Numbered from the stretch's first letter, positions 43,588-53,142 are shown. The stretch: 64,000 nt of DNA from Pseudoselenomonas ruminantium (GCA_015058575.1 SVBZ01000006.1:1-64000); one strand, 5' to 3'. Program-made: numbers and translations. The notes: a model not told the origin generated them from the sequence alone.

Positions 43588-46500
43588 TTATTCTGCTTTA
43601 TATTTAGCCATTGTTTCTGCTGCATACATAAAATTTTCCTCCTCATCATACTGATTATTTACTACAAAATCATTTATGTCTAACCGATCTGTCCAAAGTT
43701 CACATTGGAGCATTACCGTCTGCACTGCATCTTCCATGCCTTCTGGCGGATATTTATGTTTTTTCAGGAGCTTCTTAATCAGCATACGCATTCTTGCTCT
43801 AGCACTCGACCGCTTCTGCCAGTCAATAGTGCGATTTCGCCGCAGGGTATCCGCCAGTTCCTTCGTTATAGCAATAAGCTCTTCATTTTCATAAAAGTCT
43901 TTAATCGCCTGCGGCTTGGTCAAGGCATCATAGAAAGCCAACTCGTCAGCAGTCAGCCCTAATTCTTTTCCTTCCTGCTGTGCCTTGGATATTTGCTTGG
44001 CGAGATTCAATAGTTCCTCTATCACCTGTTCGTTGGTCAGCATACCATTAAGATACGCATTCATTGCCCGTTGAATGATTTCGCTGAACTTTTCTGACTT
44101 CACCACATTGGTACGACGATAAATCTGTACCTGCTCGGCAATAAGTTTTTTCAACAATTCCACCGCCAAATTTTTCTCTTTCATCTTGGCGATTTCTTCC
44201 AAAAACTTAGGGTCAAACAGGGAAAACTCCCGCTCTACATCTGAAAAAAGATTAATAACACCATCACTCTTGATGCTCTGTTGCAAAAGGTCATTAATCC
44301 GTTGATTCATTTCCGGCAAAGAAATCTTCTGCCCTGTCCCCTGATGGGTCAACCGCAGGACAAGAACCCGCACCGCTTCAAAGAACGCTGCCTCAAACCG
44401 TTCATTCTCCGGTGCAATAGACGAACAAAGCGAAAGTGCTTGATGGAGAAGCATCGCCTCCTTGATGAAGATATCTTTTTCCTTGTCCTTCTCCCGGTCA
44501 ACGATGAAGTTCACCGCACCGGTTATCGTTTTCGCCCTTTGCAAATCGGAACCAGTGGAAAATTTTCTGTAATCATACCCATAGAACAAATCCCGGCAAA
44601 CAGATAATTTTTCAAGGAATTTTGGATAAGCCACCTTAGCAATATCCGTATCACCATAATTCTTCTTATCCCGCACAGTGTAATCATTCATAGCCTGTTT
44701 GAGCGCAGATGCAATCCCCACATAATCTACCACAAGGCCGCCTTCTTTGTCCCTCCACACCCGATTGACACGGGCAATGGCCTGCATGAGATTATGACCA
44801 CTCATTGGCTTATAAACGTACATGGTAGCCATAGACGGCACATCGAACCCCGTCAGCCACATATCGACCACGATCGCAATTTTTAAAGGACTATCATTAT
44901 CCTTGAACTTCTGCGCGAGTTCATCCCGCCGATGCTTATTGCCAATAATTTGCCGCCAATCTTCCGGATCTTTGTTGCTCTCGGTCATAACCACGGCAAC
45001 TTTTTCCGTCCAGGCAGGACGCAATTCCAAAATACGCCGATAAATCTTCATGGCAATAGCACGGGAATAAGCGACAATCATAGCCTTGCCCGTCAGCAAA
45101 TTTTCCCGGTAGTTTTCATAATGGTCAAGAATATCCTCTACTAAAGAATTAATGGTTTTATCGTTCCCCAGAACGGCCTCCATCTGCCCAAGCTCACGCT
45201 TGCTTTTTTCAATAGTAGCAGCATCCGCATTCTGTGCCATCAAATCATACTCAGCATCAATGAGTTTCAATGTCGCCTCGTCCAAATGCAGTTTGATAAC
45301 CCGGCTCTCATAATACACAGGCCGAGTTGCTCCATCCTCTACCGCCTGCGTCATATCATAAATATCAATATAATCGCCGAAAACCTCACGGGTGCTTCTG
45401 TCCTTGGCAGAAATCGGTGTACCGGTAAAACCTATATATGTCGCATTAGGCAGGCTATTGCGGATAATCCGCGCCGTACCTACCACGCGCTTGGCAACTT
45501 CCTGACCTTCCTCATTATGAGTCATCACAATTTTTTCTGTCAGTCCATACTGCGAACGGTGTGCCTCATCAGCCATTACAATAATATTCCGTCGTTCTGA
45601 CAGCGGTTCTTCTGATTCCTCGAACTTCTGCATGGTCGTAAAAATAATACCATTGGCCTGTCGTCCTGCCAGCCAGTTTTTCAAATGCTCCCGGTTCTCC
45701 GCATGAACAGGTTCCTGTCGCAGAAAAGCCTTGCACTTGGCAAACTGTCCATAAAGCTGGTCATCCAAATCATTCCGGTCTGTTATCACCACCACAGTTG
45801 GACTGTTCAACGCCGCCTGCAGCAGATGTACATAGAATACCATCGACAATGACTTGCCACTCCCTTGAGTATGCCAAAACACGCCACCTTTACCATCGGT
45901 AACTGTAGCGTGTTTTGTTGAGTCAATCGCCTTACGGACAGCAAAATACTGATGATACCCTGCCAAAATTTTCACCTTTGACAGTCCATCATTAGAGAAA
46001 CAGATAAAATTTTGCAGGATATCCAACAATCTACTTCGTTCAAATATCCCTTCGAAGAACGTGTCGAACTGGGCATACTGGGTATTCTCATAACTTCCGT
46101 CCGTCGTTTTCCACTCCATAAAACGGTCTTCGCCTGAAGTAATCGTACCAGCCTTGGAGGTCATCATATCGCTCATCACGCAGATGGCATTATAAATAAA
46201 CAGCGATGGAATCTCCTGCATATAATTCCGCAGCTGCAAATACGCTTCGCTGGCATCCGTCTCCTCACGCGATGGAGACTTCAACTCAATAACCACCACT
46301 GGCAAACCATTGAGAAACAACACCACATCAGGACGCTTTTGGCTGTTCTCGATATATGTCCACTGATTAGCCGCAATAAACGAATTGTTAGCCGGATTCT
46401 GATAGTCCACCAGATAAGCAATATCTGAACGTTCTTCCCCTTTGACCATATAGCGCACAGGAATGCCATTTTGCAGATAATCCATAAAGACTTCATCGCG

Positions 46501-46731
46501 TGAAACCAGCTCACCATTATCAAAATTCCGCAGCTTATACAAAGCATCTGCCAGCGCATCCTCCGGCAGCTTTGCATTAAGCCGCCGAAGGTAATCTTCC
46601 AGCACTTCATCATACAAAGGGCTGCGCTGGTCACGTTCTATATCCGGGCCATAAACAATATGGTATCCCAGACCGCTGAATAACTCCATAACAGAGTTCT
46701 CATAGTCAGCTTCGGTATATGCGTTTGGCAT
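43588..46731 (-). CDS. hsdR: Type I restriction enzyme, restriction/translocase subunit HsdR
   Basis: 1047 residues from the ATG at 46731 (AGGG 9 nt upstream); an ATG at 46740 directly touches the ribosome site. The nuclease core has RPDVVLF...VVVIELKSP (D135, E149, K151). The SF2 translocase has TQGSGKS (Walker A), DEAHRSQYG and FTGTPISAKD, followed by a long helical C-terminus. It cuts unmethylated DNA after translocation when joined with HsdM and HsdS. It lies at the end of the operon, separated from hsdS by four accessory genes. Confidence 0.97.
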   Translation of the reverse strand: MPNAYTEADYENSVMELFSGLGYHIVYGPDIERDQRSPLYDEVLEDYLRRLNAKLPEDALADALYKLRNFDNGELVSRDEVFMDYLQNGIPVRYMVKGEERSDIAYLVDYQNPANNSFIAANQWTYIENSQKRPDVVLFLNGLPVVVIELKSPSREETDASEAYLQLRNYMQEIPSLFIYNAICVMSDMMTSKAGTITSGEDRFMEWKTTDGSYENTQYAQFDTFFEGIFERSRLLDILQNFICFSNDGLSKVKILAGYHQYFAVRKAIDSTKHATVTDGKGGVFWHTQGSGKSLSMVFYVHLLQAALNSPTVVVITDRNDLDDQLYGQFAKCKAFLRQEPVHAENREHLKNWLAGRQANGIIFTTMQKFEESEEPLSERRNIIVMADEAHRSQYGLTEKIVMTHNEEGQEVAKRVVGTARIIRNSLPNATYIGFTGTPISAKDRSTREVFGDYIDIYDMTQAVEDGATRPVYYESRVIKLHLDEATLKLIDAEYDLMAQNADAATIEKSKRELGQMEAVLGNDKTINSLVEDILDHYENYRENLLTGKAMIVAYSRAIAMKIYRRILELRPAWTEKVAVVMTESNKDPEDWRQIIGNKHRRDELAQKFKDNDSPLKIAIVVDMWLTGFDVPSMATMYVYKPMSGHNLMQAIARVNRVWRDKEGGLVVDYVGIASALKQAMNDYTVRDKKNYGDTDIAKVAYPKFLEKLSVCRDLFYGYDYRKFSTGSDLQRAKTITGAVNFIVDREKDKEKDIFIKEAMLLHQALSLCSSIAPENERFEAAFFEAVRVLVLRLTHQGTGQKISLPEMNQRINDLLQQSIKSDGVINLFSDVEREFSLFDPKFLEEIAKMKEKNLAVELLKKLIAEQVQIYRRTNVVKSEKFSEIIQRAMNAYLNGMLTNEQVIEELLNLAKQISKAQQEGKELGLTADELAFYDALTKPQAIKDFYENEELIAITKELADTLRRNRTIDWQKRSSARARMRMLIKKLLKKHKYPPEGMEDAVQTVMLQCELWTDRLDINDFVVNNQYDEEENFMYAAETMAKYKAE

Positions 46732-46753
46732 TACTATCATCCCTTTAGCTTTA

Positions 46754-47431
46754 TTACTTCCAACAATTCATAAAATCCTTAAACATATCTGCATGGTCAC
46801 GTATAAGCCATCTCTTGAAGGCTGCAAAAGGCGAACCAGGTGAAAGCTCTTTCCTGATGGTAACGTATAGTTCCTGCTTTTTTCGTCCGCTGACACAAGC
46901 ATACTCACGCACATAATTTTTGAACCTGCTCAATTCATCACGGAGCTGCTTGCGAATGAAGTTCCCCTCTACCTTCTTTTGCGGTGTATCTCCGTAATAG
47001 ACTTCCCTGAGCAGTTCGCACGTATGCTCTGTCAGTTCATCATGCACGAGTGGTACGAACTCCAATTTCTCTGGTACGCCAAAATAACCAACCTTACGAA
47101 AAGCTATCTGTTCATCTACATCTACCTTTGTACAATCCAAAATTGGCGTGTACTTATCTCCTTTGATGTTGTTGCAATGCGCGCATGCCAGAAAAAGATT
47201 ATCCCATGAAAATTTCAAGTCTTTGTCCTCTTTATGGGGTATCAAATGTTCTATCTGCCAAGAACTAACCTGTTTGCTTTCGCAGATATAGCATTTCTCA
47301 CCAAACATTTCCTGCAAAGCATCGTTAACGGCAGGCGTATTGCAGGTTCCCGAACTTTTTGTCTTTTCTTCTGCCAATGACTGTTGCGCCGCTATGGCTT
47401 TCTCCGTATCTTCTCGCTCTATTTTTACCAT
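46754..47431 (-). CDS. ptuB: HNH endonuclease, PtuB-like (Septu module)
   Basis: 225 residues. A zinc-stabilised HNH domain at about 47-100 contains CYIC, then IEHLIPHKE, WDNLFLACAHCNNIKGDKY. This pattern (TIGR02646-like) is typical of the HNH partner in Septu and in Septu-type retrons. The C-terminal half is helical, with no further motif. The start lies 3 nt after the ATPase stop, with GAGGG inside the end of that gene, so the two are coupled. In Septu, PtuA and PtuB form a complex that cuts nucleic acid on phage infection. hsdR follows 22 nt later. Confidence 0.78.
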   Translation of the reverse strand: MVKIEREDTEKAIAAQQSLAEEKTKSSGTCNTPAVNDALQEMFGEKCYICESKQVSSWQIEHLIPHKEDKDLKFSWDNLFLACAHCNNIKGDKYTPILDCTKVDVDEQIAFRKVGYFGVPEKLEFVPLVHDELTEHTCELLREVYYGDTPQKKVEGNFIRKQLRDELSRFKNYVREYACVSGRKKQELYVTIRKELSPGSPFAAFKRWLIRDHADMFKDFMNCWK

Positions 47432-47434
47432 GTC

Positions 47435-48559
47435 TTATCCCTCAATGCTTGCAAATTCGCTTTGAATACGCGAAGCCAACTTGCCCGGCACATTCTTAAA
47501 TTTATGCGCAAGTTCTGTTTTCTCAATCATTTCAGCTTCGGTAAGATTCTGCTTAGCAAAAAGCTCTTTATAGCGTTCAAGCATATTCCCCATCTTCACA
47601 GAGTAATCATCAGCATCGAAAAATGCTTCAGCCACATCATCAACAGAGAAATTCGTCATATCTGTAAACGTAACATGCTTTTCCAAGTCATAAATTACAG
47701 CGTTGGGTATAGAAGTCAGTATATATGGTGAATGGGTGGTAACAATAAATTGTATACGAGGGAAGAAGGAAGTCAAGAAGGGCAATATTTTGCGCTGCAG
47801 CTCAATATGAAGATGCGTTTCCAATTCGTCAATTAGTGCCACACCTTCTATATCATAGTGGCTGATAGTTCCTCCCAAAAGCCAGTTTTGCTCCATACGC
47901 AAAATCAAATCCGCAACAATACGAATAATAGAAGAATACCCATCTGACAAATCATTAAACCCAAAGGGCTGTTTTCCTTGTTGATGAATAAGAAAATTAT
48001 ATCGTTTATAATCATATTCCAGCTTGATACTGTTATCTCCTAACAACTCACGCAAAGCAAGCTGAAATCTTGCAAACCAATCTTTTATACTGTTCACCAC
48101 AGCATTATCATTTTCTTGCATAGCATACGCTTGTTGCGTCTTTAGATGAACCATATATTTTACTAGCAGTTGCGCAGGATCATCTAAAATTGAATATGCA
48201 GAAGATAACTTTACATCTTCCACGCCTTTTGAAATGTTTATTTTTGTCTGACGAGTTGCTGCAAAATAAGCCGTAATGAATCGTCCAGAGGCAAATTCAG
48301 CATCTAGGTCATCATCTACATTAAATGAAACAGATATTCCATTTACTACGCCTTGTCTCTTATTTACAAGCCAATTACTTTTATTTATAGCTATAAAATT
48401 ATCTCTAATTCGTTCCAGTAACGAAGTTTTACCTGTACCATTCTTACCTGTTATAAGTAAGTGTTGTCTTGTATCAGGAGAAAGTGCAATGTTTATGTTT
48501 TCTAAATGTAAAAACCTTGATATATATATATTCTTTACAAAGTGTTCCTTTATTGCCAC
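47435..48559 (-). CDS. ptuA: AAA ATPase, PtuA-like (Septu module)
   Basis: 374 residues from a GTG (GGAG 9 nt upstream). It is an ABC/SMC-type ATPase: Walker A GKNGTGKT (38-45), signature-like FNDLSDGYSS, Walker B VALIDELETHLH and switch motif TTHSPYIL. This AAA_15/AAA_21 layout is that of PtuA, and the coupled HNH gene supports a Septu assignment. OLD and PARIS-type ATPases also look alike, but their partners (TOPRIM, DUF4435) are absent. The gene is AT-rich compared with the chromosome. It starts 54 nt after the HEPN gene. Confidence 0.78.
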   Translation of the reverse strand: MAIKEHFVKNIYISRFLHLENINIALSPDTRQHLLITGKNGTGKTSLLERIRDNFIAINKSNWLVNKRQGVVNGISVSFNVDDDLDAEFASGRFITAYFAATRQTKINISKGVEDVKLSSAYSILDDPAQLLVKYMVHLKTQQAYAMQENDNAVVNSIKDWFARFQLALRELLGDNSIKLEYDYKRYNFLIHQQGKQPFGFNDLSDGYSSIIRIVADLILRMEQNWLLGGTISHYDIEGVALIDELETHLHIELQRKILPFLTSFFPRIQFIVTTHSPYILTSIPNAVIYDLEKHVTFTDMTNFSVDDVAEAFFDADDYSVKMGNMLERYKELFAKQNLTEAEMIEKTELAHKFKNVPGKLASRIQSEFASIEG

Positions 48560-48613
48560 TCATTCCATCTCCTTGTTTTACACAATTACGACAATCATTT
48601 TTTATACCCCAAA

Positions 48614-49261
48614 TCATCTCATATACTCACGATCAATTATATATTGTTCATAAATTTCAATTGTATACGAACATATTTCTGAAATAACATTACACCTTTT
48701 CAACAGGTCGCTCTTTGTATAATTTCTACCGACTTCTTTTGGTGTTTGATCGCCATGCGCAATATGGTTTCTATTATCTACCAATTCCTCAAGGAACCCT
48801 CTGAGATTATTTTCAGGGATAACCTCCCGCCTCATCCCAAAAGTTTTTGCTATACTCTCTAACTGCTTATATCGTATATTTTTACCATCAGTAGGAAAAG
48901 TTTCACTTGGAATATTTAGCAAAAATTTCGATGATAGCTTTTCAGATATTCCCCAACGTTTCTCCCATTTATGCTCTCTCCCAACATTTTCTATTCCATC
49001 ATACTCTTTTGAAAAACCTAGCGAGTATAATTCGTATACACATTCACAAATAGGTATTTTAGCCTCGTTTAGCATACTAATTGTTTGAAATACTATCTTT
49101 TGAATAATTTTCTCATACAAGCCATATGCGTACACAAAAAACAACCCTCGAGATATTACAAAAAAATCTTCATCTTTTGTTCTATCAGGAATTCTCAACA
49201 CCCAATTCCTCAGTTCTAAAAAATCACGAGTTGTTTCTTCTTTTATATCATCAAACATCAT
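48614..49261 (-). CDS. HEPN-family RNase-like protein (MAE_28990/MAE_18760 type)
   Basis: 215 residues, all helical. The C-terminal RNHIAHGD segment gives the HEPN catalytic pattern R-x4-H, preceded by FLEELVDN as in the MAE_28990 group. HEPN proteins of this kind are usually RNases that act as toxins or abortive effectors. The ATG follows the DUF262 stop with no gap (TAAATGATG), so translation is tightly coupled. AT content is very high. I cannot tell the RNA target. An inactive or structural HEPN role is less likely because R and H are both kept. Confidence 0.7.
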   Translation of the reverse strand: MMFDDIKEETTRDFLELRNWVLRIPDRTKDEDFFVISRGLFFVYAYGLYEKIIQKIVFQTISMLNEAKIPICECVYELYSLGFSKEYDGIENVGREHKWEKRWGISEKLSSKFLLNIPSETFPTDGKNIRYKQLESIAKTFGMRREVIPENNLRGFLEELVDNRNHIAHGDQTPKEVGRNYTKSDLLKRCNVISEICSYTIEIYEQYIIDREYMR

Positions 49262-50302
49262 TTATGCCTCGAATTTTTCACGGCAAAATCTAATTCTTCC
49301 TTCCACACGTGGCTTTGAATTTGTTGCCCCGGATATATACTTCATAAGTTCCTTATCAGTTATCCACTCATCAATTTTCGATGTATTAATCTTGCCAGTA
49401 TTAATATATGCCAATGCAGCCCCTATAGAAACTCCCTCAAACAAATTTAGAGGTGTGTTTTTCCTACCTCGTGTAATTCCATTTGGAAGCGCATTGTTTA
49501 ATACTTCAAATACATGTTTAAAAAGCTTTTCATTTTTACTATATTGAAATTTTTCACCTACTTTTTCCATATAATCATTCAAAAATTCTCTTACGCTATG
49601 TGAAAAATTATTTAAATCATAAAGATAAGCAAAAAATCTAAGGACTAACTCTTCACGCGTACCATCAATTTCTTGTTTTTCTGAAAGGTGGACACATTTG
49701 ATAAAATTTTCATCTTTAGCTAGCTCTTTTATAAAATCATTAAATCCGCCTCTATACACACAGCTTCTAATTTCTTGATCCGATAAAATAACCCCTCCGC
49801 GATTTAATCGTTCAAAAAGATCGAATCGTACTTGAGAGTCACTCTTATCACTTAAAGTTGTAATTTTTAGACTTGACAATTTAAATTTTATCTGAATATC
49901 TATAGGTAAATCATCAAAGCATTTATTATTAAATAAAGATAGTTTTTTTAATCCACGTAATTTTAGCTTTTGCTTGTTCTTACCAGTTATATTTTCACGT
50001 TCATCATCATTTCCTGCAAAACATAAAATAGTACTGATTCTCTGCACTCCATCTATTAATTCCCATGTACCATTCGCATTTGTAGCCATAAAAACAGATG
50101 GTATAGGTATTCCCAAAAACAATGATTCTATAAAAGATGACTGTCGCTCATTATCCCATCTAAACTGTCTTTGATAGTCTGGCGCTATATTTATAAGATT
50201 ATCATTTACCATACTTATCAATTCTTTGACTGAAAGATCATAAGTATTAAAATCAACTTTCATTTTTTGTTCCATTAATTGTGTATTTAAATTATTATTC
50301 AT
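49262..50302 (-). CDS. DUF262 (ParB-like) protein without a DUF1524 nuclease domain
   Basis: 346 residues from the ATG at 50302 (GGGGGA 10 nt upstream); a frame to 50320 has no ribosome site. The DUF262 core shows PDYQRQFRWD, SLFLGIPIPSVFM, LIDGVQRIST (variant of the DGQQR loop) and RLNRGGVILSDQEIRS. This domain is the NTP-using sensor half of GmrSD- and SspE-type defence enzymes. The C-terminal DUF1524 HNH half of those proteins is absent; the coupled HEPN gene may supply the effector instead. It lies 89 nt after hsdS. The gene is AT-rich, by eye 22-37% GC in sampled lines. Confidence 0.8.
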   Translation of the reverse strand: MNNNLNTQLMEQKMKVDFNTYDLSVKELISMVNDNLINIAPDYQRQFRWDNERQSSFIESLFLGIPIPSVFMATNANGTWELIDGVQRISTILCFAGNDDERENITGKNKQKLKLRGLKKLSLFNNKCFDDLPIDIQIKFKLSSLKITTLSDKSDSQVRFDLFERLNRGGVILSDQEIRSCVYRGGFNDFIKELAKDENFIKCVHLSEKQEIDGTREELVLRFFAYLYDLNNFSHSVREFLNDYMEKVGEKFQYSKNEKLFKHVFEVLNNALPNGITRGRKNTPLNLFEGVSIGAALAYINTGKINTSKIDEWITDKELMKYISGATNSKPRVEGRIRFCREKFEA

Positions 50303-50391
50303 AATGCAAATATCCCCCATTCATATAAATACTATTTACCAATATAAAAACATTCAAAACATCACTACAAATTAAACAAGAATTTAGCGGC

Positions 50392-51498
50392 TTAAATCTT
50401 TACGGATGATACATTGACTTCACCAGATATTAATCGAGGAAGTAATGTATCTCGAAGTGATGAAAGGTTTGAGTTTTCCATTGTGTTTCTATAAATATCA
50501 TCCAGTATCGGCATAGCTATCGCATTATACTCATCTAATTCATCATTAGTTGGTACATATATAGGATATGTCATAATTTGCTGTTTGTCTCCACGTGGCA
50601 TTTTTGTACCTTTGGATCCTGCAACCATAAAATCGAAGAAGCTATCTGAATATAGAACTCCGTATAAAAAAGCAGATAACTTTTTTGAACTTGGAGAGAT
50701 GCATAACACATCACTCGAACATCCACCTTCACGATGGCAATATATTATTTTCTTGAAATAAGGTCTAATATTTGATATAAGGACATCACCTATATGACAC
50801 TTAGTAGTTTGTGCTGTAGATGGCAAACTCGTGGCAGTAGTTACACCAGCTTTGTTAGGTAGCATATTTTCTGTAGAAAAATATGCATCTAATGTTAAGT
50901 CATCTACTGATATACGATCCTTGGAATACATGCAAATATCAGACAACATTCTTTGACATTTTGATGTGAATCGTTTCTGATATATCGTTTGGATTAACAC
51001 AGATAAATTTTTGTTTATATAATTATTATTTATTATTTTACTATCTAACGATTCTAAAATATACACTATCTTATCTTGAATTTCTCGATCAGGAATATTC
51101 AACCGTATAGAGTTAAGATTAACCTGATTTAATTTGGGTTGGGCAGACCCCGTTATGTACCCAGATATATCCAGGTTATTGATCGCATAGCATAGATATT
51201 TCGTGTTACACAATTCATTTCCTTGAATTATATGCGCGTGATTATTAACCCAAAATTTACCATCTATCACTTGCGCTATGGGCTGTTTGTGCGATTTTAA
51301 GTTTTCTCCATCCTCAGCCACCAATAAATATTCACCATCAAAAATATAATCATCTACATAATCAATAATACCTTGAGCGCCATAGTATCTATAGCGCCCC
51401 TGTCTTTGTAAACGTTCCATTTTCGACAGCGGAATCCTTTGTTTGTCGTAGTTTATAGCTAAGTCTTTTAACTGATATTCTTTCCACTCACACTTCAT
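50392..51498 (-). CDS. hsdS: Type I restriction enzyme, specificity subunit HsdS
   Basis: 368 residues from the ATG at 51498, inside the end of hsdM (11 nt overlap). Two target-recognition domains (about 1-165 and 190-345) are each followed by a conserved helix: IPDREIQDKIVYILESLDSK in the middle and a matching one near SLRDTLLPRLISGEV. It sets the DNA sequence recognised by the methylase and nuclease. It is AT-rich relative to hsdM, as usual for swapped recognition domains. The four accessory genes follow. Confidence 0.94.
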   Translation of the reverse strand: MKCEWKEYQLKDLAINYDKQRIPLSKMERLQRQGRYRYYGAQGIIDYVDDYIFDGEYLLVAEDGENLKSHKQPIAQVIDGKFWVNNHAHIIQGNELCNTKYLCYAINNLDISGYITGSAQPKLNQVNLNSIRLNIPDREIQDKIVYILESLDSKIINNNYINKNLSVLIQTIYQKRFTSKCQRMLSDICMYSKDRISVDDLTLDAYFSTENMLPNKAGVTTATSLPSTAQTTKCHIGDVLISNIRPYFKKIIYCHREGGCSSDVLCISPSSKKLSAFLYGVLYSDSFFDFMVAGSKGTKMPRGDKQQIMTYPIYVPTNDELDEYNAIAMPILDDIYRNTMENSNLSSLRDTLLPRLISGEVNVSSVKI

Positions 51499-52996
51499 AC
51501 CCAATTGCCTCCAGATTCTTCCGAATCTTATCTTCCAGTTCATGGGATTTGGCGAACAGGCCGGAAAGTTCACCTGTGAGCCGTTTCATTTTTTCTTCGT
51601 AGGGTTCGCCGTCATCTTCCTGTTCGGCTATGCCGACATAGCGTCCCGGTGTAAGGATATAATCCTGTTTGGCGATTTCTTCCGTAGTCGCAATGGCACA
51701 GAAGCCTTTGACTTCTTCCAGTTGTCCTTTTTGGAAATCTGCCACGGTATCGGCGAGTTTGGTAATGTCTTCATCGGTGAAGTCGCGGTGCTTGCGGTCA
51801 ACCATATAGCCCATATCACGGGCATCTATAAAGAGCGTCTTGCCTTTTTGCTCCTTGTTCTTGGTGATAAACCACAGCGTTACCGGGATGGTTACACTGT
51901 AGAAAAGCTGGGGAGGCATGGCAATAATGGCTTCCACCAGGTCATCTTCGATAATGTTCTTACGGATTTCGCCTTCGCCCTTGGTCTGCGTGGACAGGGC
52001 ACCGTTAGCCAGCACCAAGCCGATTTTGCCGTTGGGTGCGAGGTGGTGAATCATGTGCTGAATCCACGCATAATTGGCATTGCCTGCAGGGGGCAGACCA
52101 TATTTCCAACGTTTGTCTTCTTTCAGCTTGTCCTGTCCCCAGTTGGAGAGATTGAAGGGAGGATTCGCCATGATGAAATCTGCTTTTAAGCTGTCGCCGT
52201 GAATATCATTGAAGAACGTATCCGCCTGATGTTCACCGAGATTGGCATCAATGCCGCGGATTGCCAGATTCATCTTTGCCATCTTCCACGTGTCGGCATT
52301 GGATTCCTGCCCATAAACGGAAATTACGCCGCGCCTATTGCTGTGTGCCTGAATGAATTTCGCACTCTGCACGAACATCCCGCCACTGCCACAGCAGGGG
52401 TCATATACCCGGCAGTTGGAAAAGGGACGAAGCACCGCAACAATGGTTTTTACAATGCTGGCGGGAGTGTAGAACTCACCGCCCTTTACGCCTTCATAGG
52501 CGGCAAACTGAGCAATGCAGTATTCATAGGTACGTCCCAAAAGGTCTTTGCTTTCCTCGGTGTCATCCATATTCATGTTGGTAAAGAGGTCTACCACATT
52601 GCCCAGTACGCGCTTGTCCAAATCGGGGCTGGCAAAGTTCTTGGGCAGAACATTTTTGAGCTTTTTATTATCATCTTCAATCGCCCGCATGGCGTTATCG
52701 ATAACCGTGCCAATCTCAGGCTTATGCGCAGCTGCAGCAATCTTGCTCCAACGTGCATCTTCCGGCACGAAGAAAATATTTTCTGCCTCATAAGCATCGG
52801 GGTCATCTTCAAAACCGTCCCCTTCTGCTACCAGTTTGTTATACTGTTTTTCAAAAGCGTTGCCAATATAACGCAAAAAGATAAGTCCGATAATTACCTT
52901 ACGATAATCAGCCGCAGGGATATGCCCCCATAACTCACAAGCCGCATCCCATATTTGTTTCTCAAAACCGATATTGGCATTATTATTTTTCGCCAT
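51488..52996 (-). CDS. hsdM: Type I restriction enzyme, methyltransferase subunit HsdM
   Basis: 502 residues. The N-terminal helical domain is followed by an N6-adenine methyltransferase core with DPCCGSGGMFVQS (motif I) and NPPFNLSNWG (motif IV). The C-terminal helices contact HsdS. AGGAGG lies before the ATG. It is the first gene of the operon, behind a recognisable promoter. GC content is near that of the chromosome, unlike the genes that follow. Confidence 0.97.
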   Translation of the reverse strand: MAKNNNANIGFEKQIWDAACELWGHIPAADYRKVIIGLIFLRYIGNAFEKQYNKLVAEGDGFEDDPDAYEAENIFFVPEDARWSKIAAAAHKPEIGTVIDNAMRAIEDDNKKLKNVLPKNFASPDLDKRVLGNVVDLFTNMNMDDTEESKDLLGRTYEYCIAQFAAYEGVKGGEFYTPASIVKTIVAVLRPFSNCRVYDPCCGSGGMFVQSAKFIQAHSNRRGVISVYGQESNADTWKMAKMNLAIRGIDANLGEHQADTFFNDIHGDSLKADFIMANPPFNLSNWGQDKLKEDKRWKYGLPPAGNANYAWIQHMIHHLAPNGKIGLVLANGALSTQTKGEGEIRKNIIEDDLVEAIIAMPPQLFYSVTIPVTLWFITKNKEQKGKTLFIDARDMGYMVDRKHRDFTDEDITKLADTVADFQKGQLEEVKGFCAIATTEEIAKQDYILTPGRYVGIAEQEDDGEPYEEKMKRLTGELSGLFAKSHELEDKIRKNLEAIGYEV

Positions 52997-53030
52997 CTGA
53001 CGTTTCCTCCTAGGACATTATTCACTTTTT

Positions 53031-53060
53031 ATTGTAACACGATATCTATCTATATGTGAA
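53031..53060 (-). promoter_or_regulatory. Promoter of the hsd operon
   Basis: On the minus strand: -35 TTCACA (53060-53055), 18 nt spacer, -10 TACAAT (53036-53031), about 35 nt before hsdM. Confidence 0.68.
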
Positions 53061-53087
53061 TTTTTCTGTATATAAAAGATAATAAAA

Positions 53088-53142
53088 ATATGCGGTCTTT
53101 TAGAATAATGCATAAACAAAACATCATTAATCTAAAAACCGC
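53088..53142 (-). terminator. Long hairpin after truA, probable terminator
   Basis: ATGCGGTCTTTTAGA and TCTAAAAACCGCAT form an imperfect stem of about 14 bp around a 25 nt loop. On the minus strand it is followed by ATTTTTATT. It separates the truA operon from the hsd promoter. Confidence 0.65.

Noticed and set aside
47435..48559. OLD-family or PARIS ATPase
   Set aside because: No TOPRIM domain or DUF4435 partner is present; the coupled HNH gene fits Septu better.
48614..50302. A GmrSD type IV restriction enzyme
   Set aside because: The DUF262 protein has no visible DUF1524 HNH part, and its partner is HEPN, not a DUF1524 protein.
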